DNA of 64,000 nucleotides from Halovivax limisalsi. GTDB taxonomy: Archaea; Halobacteriota; Halobacteria; Halobacteriales; Natrialbaceae. The DNA lies in NCBI RefSeq assembly GCF_023093535.1, contig NZ_CP095757.1, positions 1,922,001-1,986,000 on the forward strand. Direction: 5' to 3'. Below, in pieces: positions 51,545-60,529 of this stretch. The stretch's first letter is position 1. Every line of letters begins with the position of its first letter. Made by a program: the position numbers and the translations under genes. Below the pieces are notes generated by a model, which saw only the letters and a list, made by a program, of their open reading frames with translations, was not told the origin of the DNA and did no database searches.

Positions 51545-52120
51545 ATGAGCGACGAGGAGTACTCGGTGCTCGTGGTCGACGACGAGGCCCGTCTCGCGGA
51601 TCTCTTTGCGGCGTGGATACAGACCGAACGGGCGGTCGAGACGGCCTACGACGGGGAAACGGCACTCGAAAAAATGACCGACGCCGTCGAGGTCGTCCTC
51701 CTCGATCGACGGATGCCCGGGCTCTCGGGCGACGAGGTACTCGAGGAGATTCGGGAGACTGGCTACGACTGCCGCGTGGTGATGGTGACGGCGCTCGATC
51801 CCGACTTCGACATCATCGAGATGGGCTTCGACGACTACCTCGTCAAGCCGGTCTCGAAGGACGAACTCCTGGAGATGATCGATTCGGTGACGGATCGCTC
51901 CGACTACGAGTCCGACATCCAGGAGTACTACTCGCTCGTCTCGAAGAAAGCGTTGCTCGAATCGGAGAAGGCAGAGCGCGAGCTCGAGAACAACGATGAG
52001 TATCTCGATCTCGTCGACCGCGTCGAGGAACTTCGGGCGCAGGTCGACGAAACCGTCGCGGGCATGACCTCCCACGACGACTTCGTCGGTGCGTTCCAGG
52101 ACCTGCAGTCGGAGAACTGA
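51545..52120 (+). CDS. Response regulator with HalX output domain
   Basis: 191 residues. Receiver 1-120: acidic residues in VLVVDDEARLAD, phospho-acceptor Asp54 in VVLLDRRMPGLSG, Thr in VVMVTALD and Lys in DYLVKPVSKDELLEM. The C-terminal part (about 125-190) is the helical HalX domain (YYSLVSKKALLESEKAEREL), a haloarchaeal output module of uncertain mechanism. No histidine kinase is adjacent, so its partner is unknown. Start chosen at the ATG before DEEYSVLVVDD. The helical output domain makes DNA binding uncertain. Confidence 0.93.
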   Translation: MSDEEYSVLVVDDEARLADLFAAWIQTERAVETAYDGETALEKMTDAVEVVLLDRRMPGLSGDEVLEEIRETGYDCRVVMVTALDPDFDIIEMGFDDYLVKPVSKDELLEMIDSVTDRSDYESDIQEYYSLVSKKALLESEKAERELENNDEYLDLVDRVEELRAQVDETVAGMTSHDDFVGAFQDLQSEN

Positions 52121-52577
52121 GGGCTCTCTCGAGTTAGTTTTCGGACCGCAGTGTTCCCCTCTTCCCGCCCACCACTCGTCGTGCGAATCTCTCTCTCGAC
52201 TGATCCAATTCGTCTCTTCCGACCCTTGATCCGGACTCGGCGGACGCTTCCGTCTCGACATCGGAACCACGCTTCGTTTTGGGGCCGACGATCCACCGTT
52301 ACCGGCGCGTCCGATGGCCGACCCTTCCGCTCCGTGCTGACCGACGTCGATCGCACCGGGGTTCGCGTGGCCGTCGTCCAGCGGCCGAAACGATTCCGTT
52401 CCGCAGACGGGGTGTGAACTCCGTTCGAGGGCCCGGACGCTACTGGCCGGAAACTGACACGTTTCGGTCGTAATGGGGCCGCTGCGCGTATCGTCCCGGC
52501 CGCGACCCACGACGTGTCGGAACTTTGTCCACAAGCGGGCAGAAAGACTCTTTTTCGCGAATCAGCAGAGTACCAGT
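52121..52577. other. Gene-free stretch before the J-domain gene
   Basis: 457 bases. All open frames here are rich in Arg, Ser and Pro and lack the acidic bias of real genes in this window, so I call none. Near the right end the AT-rich agactctttttcgcgaatc (52545-52563) is a probable promoter for the J-domain gene. Confidence 0.55.
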
Positions 52578-53318
52578 GTGGATCGCGACTACGAAACGCT
52601 GGGCATCTCCCCGGACGCCTCGATCGAGGAGGTCCGCCGTCAGTATCGACGGCTGCTCAAAGAGCACCACCCCGATCACGGCGGGTCTCGCGAGCGGTTT
52701 CTCCGGATCAAGCGGGCCTACGAGGAGATCACCGGCGAGTCGCCTCCGCCGACTCGCCGCTCGGCGCTGCGTTCGTCGTTCCCGGCGACGTCCGCGGATC
52801 CGACGTTCGTGCGGGACGACGCCGATCCGGTGCGGACCCGATTGTCGGTCGACGGCGAGTACCTCTCGCTCTCGCTGGTCTCGATGCGACAGTCGCTCGA
52901 ACTCTCCACGATCGTTTCGAGTCCGGCCGTCGCCCCGGACGTCGAGCGGCCGGTCGCGTTCTTCGAGGCGACGAACAATTCCGACGACGCGCTCTCGTGG
53001 GCGGCCTGGACGGAAACGACGTTCGTCGGGACCGACGGATTCATGTATCAAGGCTCGTCGATCCTGCGGGAGCAGGCCGGACAGTTTCCCGGCCACTGGT
53101 GGCCGCGAAAGGCGACGCTCGAACCGGGACGGACGCTTCGGGCCGTCGTCGTGGCCGCCGACCTGCCGGCGGGCGTCGACGTCGACCGGATCGTCTACAC
53201 CCAGCGCGGTCCGGCCGTCGACGGGTCCGAGCGAGCGACCGAACGGTACCTCTTCGCCGTCTCGGAGGCGGACGACTCGATTCCGTTCGCTCCCGACGCC
53301 GCGGGCGGGCCACGCTGA
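52578..53318 (+). CDS. J-domain (DnaJ-like) protein with unique C-terminal domain
   Basis: 246 residues. Residues 1-58 are a J domain (DYETLGISPDASIEEVRRQY, RRLLKEHHPDHGGSRERFLR) with the HPD motif that stimulates Hsp70/DnaK ATPase. Residues about 95-235 form a separate beta-rich domain (VDGEYLSLSLVSMRQSLELS; FFEATNNSDDALSWAAWTET; ATLEPGRTLRAVVVAAD) with no zinc-finger Cys, so it is not DnaJ itself. The GTG at 52578 is chosen because the J domain begins right after it; upstream in-frame codons look non-coding. It probably targets DnaK to a special client; the client is unknown. Confidence 0.8.
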   Translation: MDRDYETLGISPDASIEEVRRQYRRLLKEHHPDHGGSRERFLRIKRAYEEITGESPPPTRRSALRSSFPATSADPTFVRDDADPVRTRLSVDGEYLSLSLVSMRQSLELSTIVSSPAVAPDVERPVAFFEATNNSDDALSWAAWTETTFVGTDGFMYQGSSILREQAGQFPGHWWPRKATLEPGRTLRAVVVAADLPAGVDVDRIVYTQRGPAVDGSERATERYLFAVSEADDSIPFAPDAAGGPR

Positions 53319-53395
53319 GCCGGACGACGAATCCGAAGCTGGATCGCGAGAGTCGAATCCGAAGACGGAAAGCGCTGGAGTCGAAAGCCTCGCCA

Positions 53396-53998
53396 ATGGC
53401 AGTCGCCGAGGCGCAGGCAGCGATTCGACGCAAACCCGAACGCGCGACGATCGGCCTGACGATCGTCGGCTACGCGCTCGTGATCGGAACCTTCCTCCTC
53501 GACGTCCCGATCTATCCGGACCTCTCCCAGGCGCAGGTGAATCTCATGACTCACGCGATCGCCGTCATAAACGCCACGACGACGATCCTGCTCGTGGCGG
53601 GCTGGTACCTGATCCGACGCGGCCGGGTGGACGCCCACCGCAGGGCGATGATGAGCGCGTTCACGACGATACTGCTCTTCCTCGTCGTCTACCTGCTCAA
53701 AGTCGGCGGCGGTGGGACCAAGGAGTTCGTCGGCCCCGATCCGTACTACTACGCCTACTTGCTCATGCTGGCGGTTCACATCGTCCTCTCGATCGTCGCG
53801 GTGCCGGTCGTCCTCTACGCGCTCCTGCTCGGCCTGACGCACACGCCGGCGGAACTTCGGGACACCGCCCACGCACGCGTCGGCCGGATCGCCGCCGCTT
53901 CGTGGATCGTCAGTCTCGGGCTCGGGGTGGTCACCTACGTCATGCTCAACCACGTCTTCGACTACACGTTCGCGCTCGCGACCCCGATTCCGGCGTAG
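53396..53998 (+). CDS. DUF420 membrane protein (CtaM/YozB-like)
   Basis: 200-residue membrane protein with about five helices (TIGLTIVGYALVIGTFLLDV; VINATTTILLVAGWYLIRRG; LLMLAVHIVLSIVAVPVVLY and others). DUF420 includes CtaM, needed for aa3-type cytochrome oxidase maturation in Firmicutes; the His in LMTHAIAVINAT, AHRRAMM and LAVHIVLS are conserved-looking. The heme O synthase lies 5 kb away and the ba3 oxidase operon about 12 kb away, so a role in oxidase assembly is plausible but inferred. Start ATG 53396. Confidence 0.85.
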   Translation: MAVAEAQAAIRRKPERATIGLTIVGYALVIGTFLLDVPIYPDLSQAQVNLMTHAIAVINATTTILLVAGWYLIRRGRVDAHRRAMMSAFTTILLFLVVYLLKVGGGGTKEFVGPDPYYYAYLLMLAVHIVLSIVAVPVVLYALLLGLTHTPAELRDTAHARVGRIAAASWIVSLGLGVVTYVMLNHVFDYTFALATPIPA

Positions 53999-54068
53999 TT
54001 GGCCGATCGATATCCCGGAATAGAACGCGATTTCGCTATCGATTCGAGCGCCAGCCAACGCCGTGCCG

Positions 54069-54869
54069 TCAGGACTCGGTTCGCGGGATGGATCGCGCGC
54101 CGAGCCAGAACGCGAGGACGGCGAACGCGGCGAGGACGAGCAGATTGCCGATCGCCGGGTCGAGGCCGGCGACCGCGCCGTGGGCTGTCTCGTCGTACGT
54201 CACGACTCTGACGCCGCGGGCGAAGTAGGTGAGCGGCGAGAGGGCGACGACGGGTTCGAACCACGCCGGGAGCTGGGCGAGCGCGACGAACGTCTCCGAG
54301 AGGAACAGCAGCGGCAGCCCGATCGCGTTGCTCGCCGCGACCGCGCCGTCGCGCGAGCCGGTGTAACTGCCGAGCATGGCCCCGACCCCGCAGAACCCGA
54401 CGACGCCGACGAGGACGTACCCGAGGACGAGCGGGTGGAGCGACACCGAGGCGCCGGTGAGCGCGACGACGAGCGCCAGGATGAGCCCGGCGGCGATCGT
54501 GATGATCCCGGCGTTGACGATCGTCTGGGCCGCCAGCCACTCCGACCGACGCAGCGGCGTCGTCGCCAGCCGTTCGAACCGATTCCCCTCGCGGTGACGG
54601 GCGACCTCGCTGCTCATCCGCGAGAGCGGCGTAAAGAGGACCACGACGGCGACGTAGCCCGCGACGTAGTAGCCCGCGGGTTCGGCGAAGAGGCCGCCGC
54701 CGGTCGGGTCGGTGCCCACCAGCGCACCGAAGATGATCACGATGATCGCCGGGAAGAAGAACGTGAAGAAGACGGCCGTCCGCCGGCGGACGAACGCGCG
54801 CCAGCCGGCGTCGGCCTCGCCGCGAATGCGACGCAGACGTGCGCCGACGGCGTCGGCGGTGTCCGTCAT
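54069..54869 (-). CDS. ABC-2 type transporter permease
   Basis: 266 residues with six hydrophobic segments, of the ABC-2 exporter class. Segments include VFFTFFFPAIIVIIFGALVG, YYVAGYVAVVVLFTPLSRMS, ITIAAGLILALVVALTGASV and LLVLAAFAVLAFWLGARSI. It pairs with the ATPase gene before it (four-base overlap), giving an exporter. The substrate could be a drug, lipid, polysaccharide or copper-site precursor; it is not deducible. The neighbourhood of oxidase-assembly genes leaves a NosFY-like role open. Confidence 0.9.
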   Translation of the reverse strand: MTDTADAVGARLRRIRGEADAGWRAFVRRRTAVFFTFFFPAIIVIIFGALVGTDPTGGGLFAEPAGYYVAGYVAVVVLFTPLSRMSSEVARHREGNRFERLATTPLRRSEWLAAQTIVNAGIITIAAGLILALVVALTGASVSLHPLVLGYVLVGVVGFCGVGAMLGSYTGSRDGAVAASNAIGLPLLFLSETFVALAQLPAWFEPVVALSPLTYFARGVRVVTYDETAHGAVAGLDPAIGNLLVLAAFAVLAFWLGARSIPRTES

Positions 54870-55921
54870 CGACGCTCACCTCCCGCTGCCGTGTCCACCG
54901 TGACGCTGTCGTCCGTTGTGTCGGTGCCGTCAGGTGCCGGCGCGGTGTCTCGTCCGTCGGCCGCCCACGCACCCGCATCGGTCGGATCGTCCAAGAGCGC
55001 CAGGTAGACCTCCTCCAGGCCGGGTTCCGCCCAGTCGAGTTCCGTGTACCTGACCTCGAGCGACTCGAGGGTCTCGACGATCGATCCGATCGCCGTCGCT
55101 TCGACGTCGTGGACGGTGAGCGCTCCCGCGCGCGCGGTGACCGGCCGGACGACCCGGTCTTCGATCGACGCCGCGATCGACGACGGGTCCGGGGCCCCCT
55201 CGTCCTCCTCGCTCGCCCGCGCCGGCGCGATGTCCGGAATTTCGATCCGCACGGACGCGCCCTCGGTGTGGTCGTCGACGAGCGTCGCGGGCGTGCCGAC
55301 GTCGAGGAGTCGCCCGTCCGCCAGGAGGCCGACGCGATCGGCGAGGCGTTCGGCCTCGGCCATGTCGTGGGTCGTCAGGAGGACGGCCGTCCCTCGCTCG
55401 GCGAGCGATTCGATCAACTCCCAGATCGTCCGCCGCCCGGCCGGATCGATGCCCGTCGTCGGCTCGTCGAGGACGAGGAGGTCGGGGTCGTTGAGCAGCG
55501 TCGTCCCGACGCAGAGGCGGCGCTGCTGGCCGCCGGAGAGGTTCTCGTACCAGGTGTCGGTCGAATCGCCGAGTCCCACCGCGTCGACGACCGCGTCCGG
55601 GTCGCGCGAATCGGGGTAGAGCGAGGCGTAGTAGCGGACGAGTTCGTCGACCGTGAGTCGGGCCGGCGGCGAGAACGCCTGCGGGAGGACGCCGATCGCC
55701 GTCGGGTCCACCGATTCCGGCGTCGAACCGAACAGCCGAACCGTCCCGGCGTCGGGCTCGACGGTCCCCGTGAGCGATCGGACGAGCGTCGTCTTGCCGG
55801 CGCCGTTGGGGCCGATCAGGCCGAAGACCTCGCCGGTCGCGATCGAGAGCGAGACGCCGTCGAGGGCGACCGTCTCCCCGTAGCGCTTGGCGACGCCGTC
55901 GGCGGATACGACCGGATCCAT
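54866..55921 (-). CDS. ABC transporter ATP-binding protein
   Basis: 351 residues. Nucleotide-binding domain about 1-230: Walker A GLIGPNGAGKTTLVRSL, signature NLSGGQQRRLCVG, Walker B DLLVLDEPTTGIDP and the His switch LLTTHDMAEAERLADRVG. The C-terminal 120 residues are a disordered acidic extension with a small regulatory part (IGSIVETLESLEVRYTELDW). The ATG at 55921 begins right at MDPVVSADGVAKRYG. It is coupled to the permease gene by a four-base overlap and belongs to the DRR/NatA-type subfamily. Confidence 0.94.
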   Translation of the reverse strand: MDPVVSADGVAKRYGETVALDGVSLSIATGEVFGLIGPNGAGKTTLVRSLTGTVEPDAGTVRLFGSTPESVDPTAIGVLPQAFSPPARLTVDELVRYYASLYPDSRDPDAVVDAVGLGDSTDTWYENLSGGQQRRLCVGTTLLNDPDLLVLDEPTTGIDPAGRRTIWELIESLAERGTAVLLTTHDMAEAERLADRVGLLADGRLLDVGTPATLVDDHTEGASVRIEIPDIAPARASEEDEGAPDPSSIAASIEDRVVRPVTARAGALTVHDVEATAIGSIVETLESLEVRYTELDWAEPGLEEVYLALLDDPTDAGAWAADGRDTAPAPDGTDTTDDSVTVDTAAGGERR

Positions 55922-56099
55922 GTCTCGCCAGTAGCGAGCCAGCCCGGGTAAGGCGTTCGGTTTCGGTCGTCTCGGCGCCAGCGGGCGGGCTCGTTGCTGG
56001 TCGCGTTTACGCCCGGGATCGGAGTCGCGACCGACGTCGTCCGTGCGTCGGGTTCGCAGGCCCAATCGATATGCACCTGGGGATGGTCCGGCCACTGGT

Positions 56100-57056
56100 A
56101 TGGTGGACGTCGGATACACGCTCTCGAGCGAGGAACACGGACCGACCGAGCTCGTCGAGTACGCCCGGCGCGCCGAAGCGGCGGGCTTCGACTTCGTCTC
56201 GATCTCGGATCACTTCCACCCGTGGGTGACTGCCCAGGGCGAATCGCCGTTCGTCTGGTCGACCCTCGGCGGCGTCGCGACGGCCACCGACCGGATCGAG
56301 ATCGGCGTCGGCGTCACCTGCCCGACGATCCGCATCCACCCGGTCAACGTCGCGCAGGCGGTCGCGACGATCGACGTCATGTGCGGCGATCGGTTCACCT
56401 TCGGCGTGGGGACCGGCGAGAACCTGAACGAACACGTCGTCGGCGAGCGCTGGCCGGAGCACGAGGTCAGGCTCGAACTGCTCGAGGAGGCGATGGACGT
56501 CATGCGGTCGCTCTGGACGGGCGAGAATACGAGTCACCGCGGCGAGCACTACACCGTCGAGAACGCCAAACTGTTCACCGCACCGGAGGACCAGCCGACG
56601 ACGATCGTGAGCGCGTTCGGCCCGCAGACCGCCGAGTGGGCGGCCGACCACGGCGACGGCCTGTGGTGTTCCGGTCCGCGGGACGCGGTCGTCGACGCCT
56701 ACGAGGGGGCCGGCGGCGAGGGGCCGCGCTACACGCAACTCCACGGCTGTTACGCCGAGTCCGAGGACGAGGCCGTCGAGACGGTCACCGAGATCTGGCC
56801 CAACGGATCGCTCCCCGGCGAACTCGGCCAGGAGTTGCCGAGTCCGCGTCACTTCGAGCAGGTCGCCTCGATGGTCGAACCCGAAGCCGTCGCCGAGTCG
56901 GCGACGCTCACCGATCCCGATCCCGAACCCTGGATCGAGTCGTTCGAGACGGCCGTCGACGCCGGCTACGACCACGTCTACTTCCACCAGATCGGGCCCG
57001 ACCAGGCGGCGTTCTTCGAGTTCTTCGAGGACGAACTGGCCGGCGAACTCGCCTGA
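56100..57056 (+). CDS. F420-dependent LLM-class oxidoreductase (G6PDH/TIGR03557-like)
   Basis: 318-residue TIM-barrel enzyme of the luciferase-like flavin/F420 superfamily. It has the family start VGYTLSSEEHGPTELVEYAR, the cofactor-binding ISDHFHPWVTAQGESPFVWS and GVGVTCPTIRIHPVNVAQAV, and the phosphate loop TFGVGTGENLNEHVVGERWP. It resembles the F420-dependent glucose-6-phosphate dehydrogenase group (TIGR03557), but the true substrate in haloarchaea is unclear. The ATG at 56100 gives the family's typical N-terminus. It is a single gene, divergent from the ABC exporter. Confidence 0.9.
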   Translation: MVDVGYTLSSEEHGPTELVEYARRAEAAGFDFVSISDHFHPWVTAQGESPFVWSTLGGVATATDRIEIGVGVTCPTIRIHPVNVAQAVATIDVMCGDRFTFGVGTGENLNEHVVGERWPEHEVRLELLEEAMDVMRSLWTGENTSHRGEHYTVENAKLFTAPEDQPTTIVSAFGPQTAEWAADHGDGLWCSGPRDAVVDAYEGAGGEGPRYTQLHGCYAESEDEAVETVTEIWPNGSLPGELGQELPSPRHFEQVASMVEPEAVAESATLTDPDPEPWIESFETAVDAGYDHVYFHQIGPDQAAFFEFFEDELAGELA

Positions 57057-57162
57057 AATGGTAGGTTTGCTCGGGCGCGCAGGCCGACACTTGCTTTGGT
57101 CTCGCCGGTCGTGTTACCGGTTACTATGAATACTAATCGTCACTGGTCGCGACGACACCAAT

Positions 57163-57171
57163 GGTTTATCG
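57163..57171 (+). promoter_or_regulatory. TATA-like element before the DUF192 lipoprotein
   Basis: ggtttatcg is centred about 30 bases before the ATG at 57197. Confidence 0.45.
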
Positions 57172-57196
57172 ACCGTGACGGCGTGCGTTCGGTCGT

Positions 57197-57850
57197 ATGT
57201 CTGACGGCTGGTTCTCGGCGAACCGACGTCGGGTACTCCTCGCGCTCGGCGGGACGGTCGCCAGCTCGACGCTTGCCGGCTGCGCGGGTGGAATCGAGTG
57301 GCCCGGGGACGGCCCTGGCGGCCCAGAGGATATCGATGCAGCGGATCCGGGACCTGCGAACGACTCGAGCGCCGATGGCGACGGGGACGACGGTTCGAGC
57401 AACGAATCGACCGACGGCGGATCGACAGAGCCGGAGATCCACGCCGGGTACGAGACGACCGAGGTCGTCGTCACCGACGATGATGGAATTGAACTCGGCT
57501 CGGTCACGGCCGCCATCGCGGACACGCGCGACCTCCGCTATCTGGGGTTGAGCGACACGGAGTCGCTTCCCGAGGACCGCGGGATGCTCTTCGTCTACGA
57601 TTCGGTCGCCGATCGGACGTTCGTCATGCGCGAGATGGACTTCGGGATCGACATCGTCTACGCCGACGCCGACGGACAAATCACGGCCATCCACCACGCA
57701 CCGGCACCCGGCCCGGACGAGGACGGCGAGTCGATGCGGTATCCCGGGCGCGGCCAGTACGTCCTCGAAGTGAACTACGAGTGGACGGCGGAGCGCGGGA
57801 TCGAAGTCGGACACTCACTCGACTGGGGGCGGTCGGTGACCGAGGACTAA
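57197..57850 (+). CDS. DUF192 family Tat lipoprotein
   Basis: 217 residues. Twin-arginine-type signal (SANRRRVLLALGGTVASST) with lipobox LAGC, then an acidic linker (about 35-75), and a DUF192 domain (about 85-215): VVVTDDDGIELGSVTAAIAD, LRYLGLSDTESLPEDRGMLF, YDSVADRTFVMREMDFGIDI and GRGQYVLEVN. DUF192 proteins are small extracellular beta proteins of uncertain role, sometimes near metal or oxidase genes. It should sit on the outer membrane face. A TATA-like element lies at -30. Confidence 0.88.
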   Translation: MSDGWFSANRRRVLLALGGTVASSTLAGCAGGIEWPGDGPGGPEDIDAADPGPANDSSADGDGDDGSSNESTDGGSTEPEIHAGYETTEVVVTDDDGIELGSVTAAIADTRDLRYLGLSDTESLPEDRGMLFVYDSVADRTFVMREMDFGIDIVYADADGQITAIHHAPAPGPDEDGESMRYPGRGQYVLEVNYEWTAERGIEVGHSLDWGRSVTED

Positions 57851-57936
57851 CCGATCGGCCTTCGGGCGAGTGCTTTCCGTCGACCGCTTCCGGGACCCCA
57901 CCTGTTTTGCCGGCCGCGGCCGAACGGCGACGTACT

Positions 57937-58926
57937 ATGGAGTACACCACCCTCGGCGAGACGGGCACCACCGTCTCCCGACTGTGCTTCGGCACCTGGC
58001 GATTCGGAAAGACGCACGGCGACGACGTCGAGACCACGCGCGAGGAGGCCCACGCCCTCCTCGATACGTGTTACGAGAACGGAATCAACTTCATCGACAC
58101 GGCAAACGTCTACGGCGATCCCGACGGCACGAGCGAGACGTGGATCGGCGAGTGGCTCGAGGAGTACGATCGCGAGGAGTTCGTCATCGCCTCGAAGGTC
58201 TACTTCCCCTTCGACGGCTGGGGCGAACCGGGGCCGAACGACTCCGGGCTGGGACGCAAGCACGTCCGTCGCCAGATCGAGGGGACGCTCGACCGCCTCG
58301 GGACCGACTACCTCGATCTGTACTACATCCACCGCTGGGACGACGAGACGCCGATCCGCGAGACGCTGTCGGTCCTGACGGATCTCGTCCGCGAGGGCAA
58401 CGTCAACCACCTCGGCATCTCGACGGCCGCGGCCTGGAAGCTCACCAAGGCGCTCTGGACCGCCGACGTCGAGGGCCTGGAACGCTTCGACGTCACGCAG
58501 CCGATGGTCAACGCCGCCCACTACGACGAGGTGGGCGACTACCTCGACGTCTGCGCCGACCAGGACCTCGCAGTCTGTCCGTACTCGCCGCTGGCCGGCG
58601 GCTTCCTCACCGGCAAGTACGACCGCGCCGCCGACGGCTCCGTCGAGGCGCCCGACGGCTCGCGCGCGACGCTCGAGGACCGCTTCGGCGAGTACTACGC
58701 CACGGAGACCGCCTGGGACGTCCTCGAAGCCGTCGAATCCGTCGCCGACGAGGTCGGGGCGACGCCGGCGCAGGTCTCGCTGCGCTGGCTGATGGAACAG
58801 GATCGATTCACCTGCGTCCCGATCGTCGGCGCGCGCACCCCCGACCAGCTGGAGGAGAACCTCGGCGCGGTGTCGCTCGACCTCTCGGACGAGCAGTTCG
58901 AGCGGATCGAAGCGGCCCGCGACTGA
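57937..58926 (+). CDS. Aldo/keto reductase
   Basis: 329-residue NADPH-dependent TIM-barrel oxidoreductase acting on aldehydes or ketones. The catalytic tetrad is visible: Asp and Tyr in NFIDTANVYGDPDGTSE, Lys in EFVIASKVYFPF and His in DLYYIHRWDDETPI. NADP-binding features appear near the C-terminus (FTCVPIVGARTPDQLEENLG). The YYIHRWD phrase and the general pattern place it with YhdN/potassium-channel-beta-like members. The ATG at 57937 matches the family start MEYTTLGETG. The physiological substrate is unknown. Confidence 0.92.
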   Translation: MEYTTLGETGTTVSRLCFGTWRFGKTHGDDVETTREEAHALLDTCYENGINFIDTANVYGDPDGTSETWIGEWLEEYDREEFVIASKVYFPFDGWGEPGPNDSGLGRKHVRRQIEGTLDRLGTDYLDLYYIHRWDDETPIRETLSVLTDLVREGNVNHLGISTAAAWKLTKALWTADVEGLERFDVTQPMVNAAHYDEVGDYLDVCADQDLAVCPYSPLAGGFLTGKYDRAADGSVEAPDGSRATLEDRFGEYYATETAWDVLEAVESVADEVGATPAQVSLRWLMEQDRFTCVPIVGARTPDQLEENLGAVSLDLSDEQFERIEAARD

Positions 58927-58967
58927 TCCGATCGCCGCCCGCGATCGTATTCTCCCCGATTGCCGTC

Positions 58968-60401
58968 TCAGACCAGCACCATCGCGTCGATCAGGATCGC
59001 GACGAGGACGGCCCCCAGGAAGGCGTTCGAGGCGTGGAACGACCGGAGGGCGGCCCGGTCCGTCCGGGCGAAGTGCAACTCGACGGCCGCCCAGAGGAAG
59101 ACCCCGCCGAAGGCGACTGTCGTCGCGGCGAAGAGGACGCCGAGGTCGGAGAGCCACGCGAGGACGGCCGCCCCGACGAGCGTCGCTCCGAGGTAGTAGA
59201 CGATGTGCTTTCGGGTCACCGTCTCGCCGCGAACGACGGGCATCATGGGGAAGCCGCCGCGCGCGTAATCCTCGCGGTAGGCCAGCGCCAGATTGTAGAA
59301 GTGTGCGGGCGTCCAGAGGAAGATCACGCCCGCGAGCGCGAGCGCCGGGAGCCCGATCTCGTTCGTGACGGCGGCCCAGCCGATGAGCGCCGGCAGCGCG
59401 CCCGCCGCGCCGCCGATGACGGTGTTCTGGACGGTGTTGGGCTTGAGAACCAGCGTGTAGACGACGCTGTAAAAGAGGATGGCGACCAGCCCGAGCGCCG
59501 CCGCGAGTCCGTTGATCGTCAGGAAGACGGCGATCGAGGCGGTCGACAGCCCGATTCCGAAACAGACGGCGTTCCTGATCGGGACGAGATCGGTCGCGAG
59601 CGGCCGGTCGGCCGTCCGGTTCATCCGGCGGTCGACGTCTCGTTCGAGGACGTGATTGAACGTCCCCGAGGCCCCGATGGCCAGGACGCCGCCGAGGAGC
59701 GTCGCGACGGCGGTGGCGCCGTCGAGGGCCGGGCCCGCAGCCAGCGCCATCCCGGCGGCGGCGACGAGACAGAGCAACCACATCAGGCGCGGTTTCGTCA
59801 TCGAGAGGTACGCCGTGGCGGTCAGTTTGATCCGGTCGGCGAGGTCGTCTGGCGTCGGATGTATCCCCGGTTCCGGGGCGTCTTCCAGCGGGTCGGCCGG
59901 CTCGGTCGCCACCGAGCGGTCGACGTCGTCGTCGCTCCCGGTCGCGCGCTCGAGATCCCACGCGAGCGAGAGGACGACGGCGCCGAAGACGGCCACCCCG
60001 AGTCCGAGGTGCAGCCCCGGAACGAGCGCGTCCGGCCCGTCCGTCGCCGTGACGGCGCCCACGCCGATCTGGAGCGCGTAGAGCCCGACGGCCACGAGCA
60101 TCGTCGACCGCACCCGTGCGGACGTATCGCCCAGCCAGGCCGCGATTGCCGTCGCCACGACCAGCAGGCCGACGACGATGGCGGCGAGTCGGTGGGCCCA
60201 CGCGATCGCCAGTTCCGTCTGGCTCAGCGGGTTCGTCGGTGGTTCACAGGTCGGCCAGGTCGTACAGGTCGCGGCGGCGTCGGTGACAGACGTCGTCGCG
60301 CCGATAATGATGAGGAGGTAGACGCCGAGGGACGTCGCTGCGAGCAAGGCGGCAAAGCGCGATCTGGTTCGGATCGGTGACGGAAATGCCTCGGCGGTCA
60401 C
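58968..60401 (-). CDS. ctaB: Heme O synthase with Cox15-like N-terminal domain
   Basis: 477-residue polytopic membrane protein with two modules. Residues about 10-165 resemble one half of heme A synthase (Cox15/CtaA): SLGVYLLIIIGATTSVTDAA, CTTWPTCEPP, AWAHRLAAIVVGLLVVATA. Residues about 195-477 are the UbiA-type protoheme farnesyltransferase: LSMTKPRLMWLLCLVAAAGM, the Asp-rich NHVLERDVDRRMNRTADRPL and the second Asp/Tyr-rich LAYREDYARGGFPMMPVVRG. Such a fusion gives heme O (and perhaps heme A) for terminal oxidases. GTG start at 60401. A DUF420 gene and an ABC exporter lie close by. Confidence 0.93.
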   Translation of the reverse strand: MTAEAFPSPIRTRSRFAALLAATSLGVYLLIIIGATTSVTDAAATCTTWPTCEPPTNPLSQTELAIAWAHRLAAIVVGLLVVATAIAAWLGDTSARVRSTMLVAVGLYALQIGVGAVTATDGPDALVPGLHLGLGVAVFGAVVLSLAWDLERATGSDDDVDRSVATEPADPLEDAPEPGIHPTPDDLADRIKLTATAYLSMTKPRLMWLLCLVAAAGMALAAGPALDGATAVATLLGGVLAIGASGTFNHVLERDVDRRMNRTADRPLATDLVPIRNAVCFGIGLSTASIAVFLTINGLAAALGLVAILFYSVVYTLVLKPNTVQNTVIGGAAGALPALIGWAAVTNEIGLPALALAGVIFLWTPAHFYNLALAYREDYARGGFPMMPVVRGETVTRKHIVYYLGATLVGAAVLAWLSDLGVLFAATTVAFGGVFLWAAVELHFARTDRAALRSFHASNAFLGAVLVAILIDAMVLV

Positions 60402-60529
60402 GGTTCGTCACGATGTCTACGCTCGAGGGTATTATGGTTCCCGCTTTTATCGGCCGTGAGGTGGATGTCCCCGCCGCCCTGTCCCGGGGACGACTCGTAT
60501 TCCGGTTCCGCCGTCAACGGCCCCGGTCG

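Noticed and set aside
52151-52417. 88-residue frame before the J-domain gene
   Set aside because: Rich in Arg, Ser and Pro without acidic bias or family match.
57870-60380. 836-residue plus-strand frame overlapping the aldo/keto reductase and heme O synthase genes
   Set aside because: It runs out of frame with one gene and antisense to the other; both of those are confidently assigned, and this frame has no domain.
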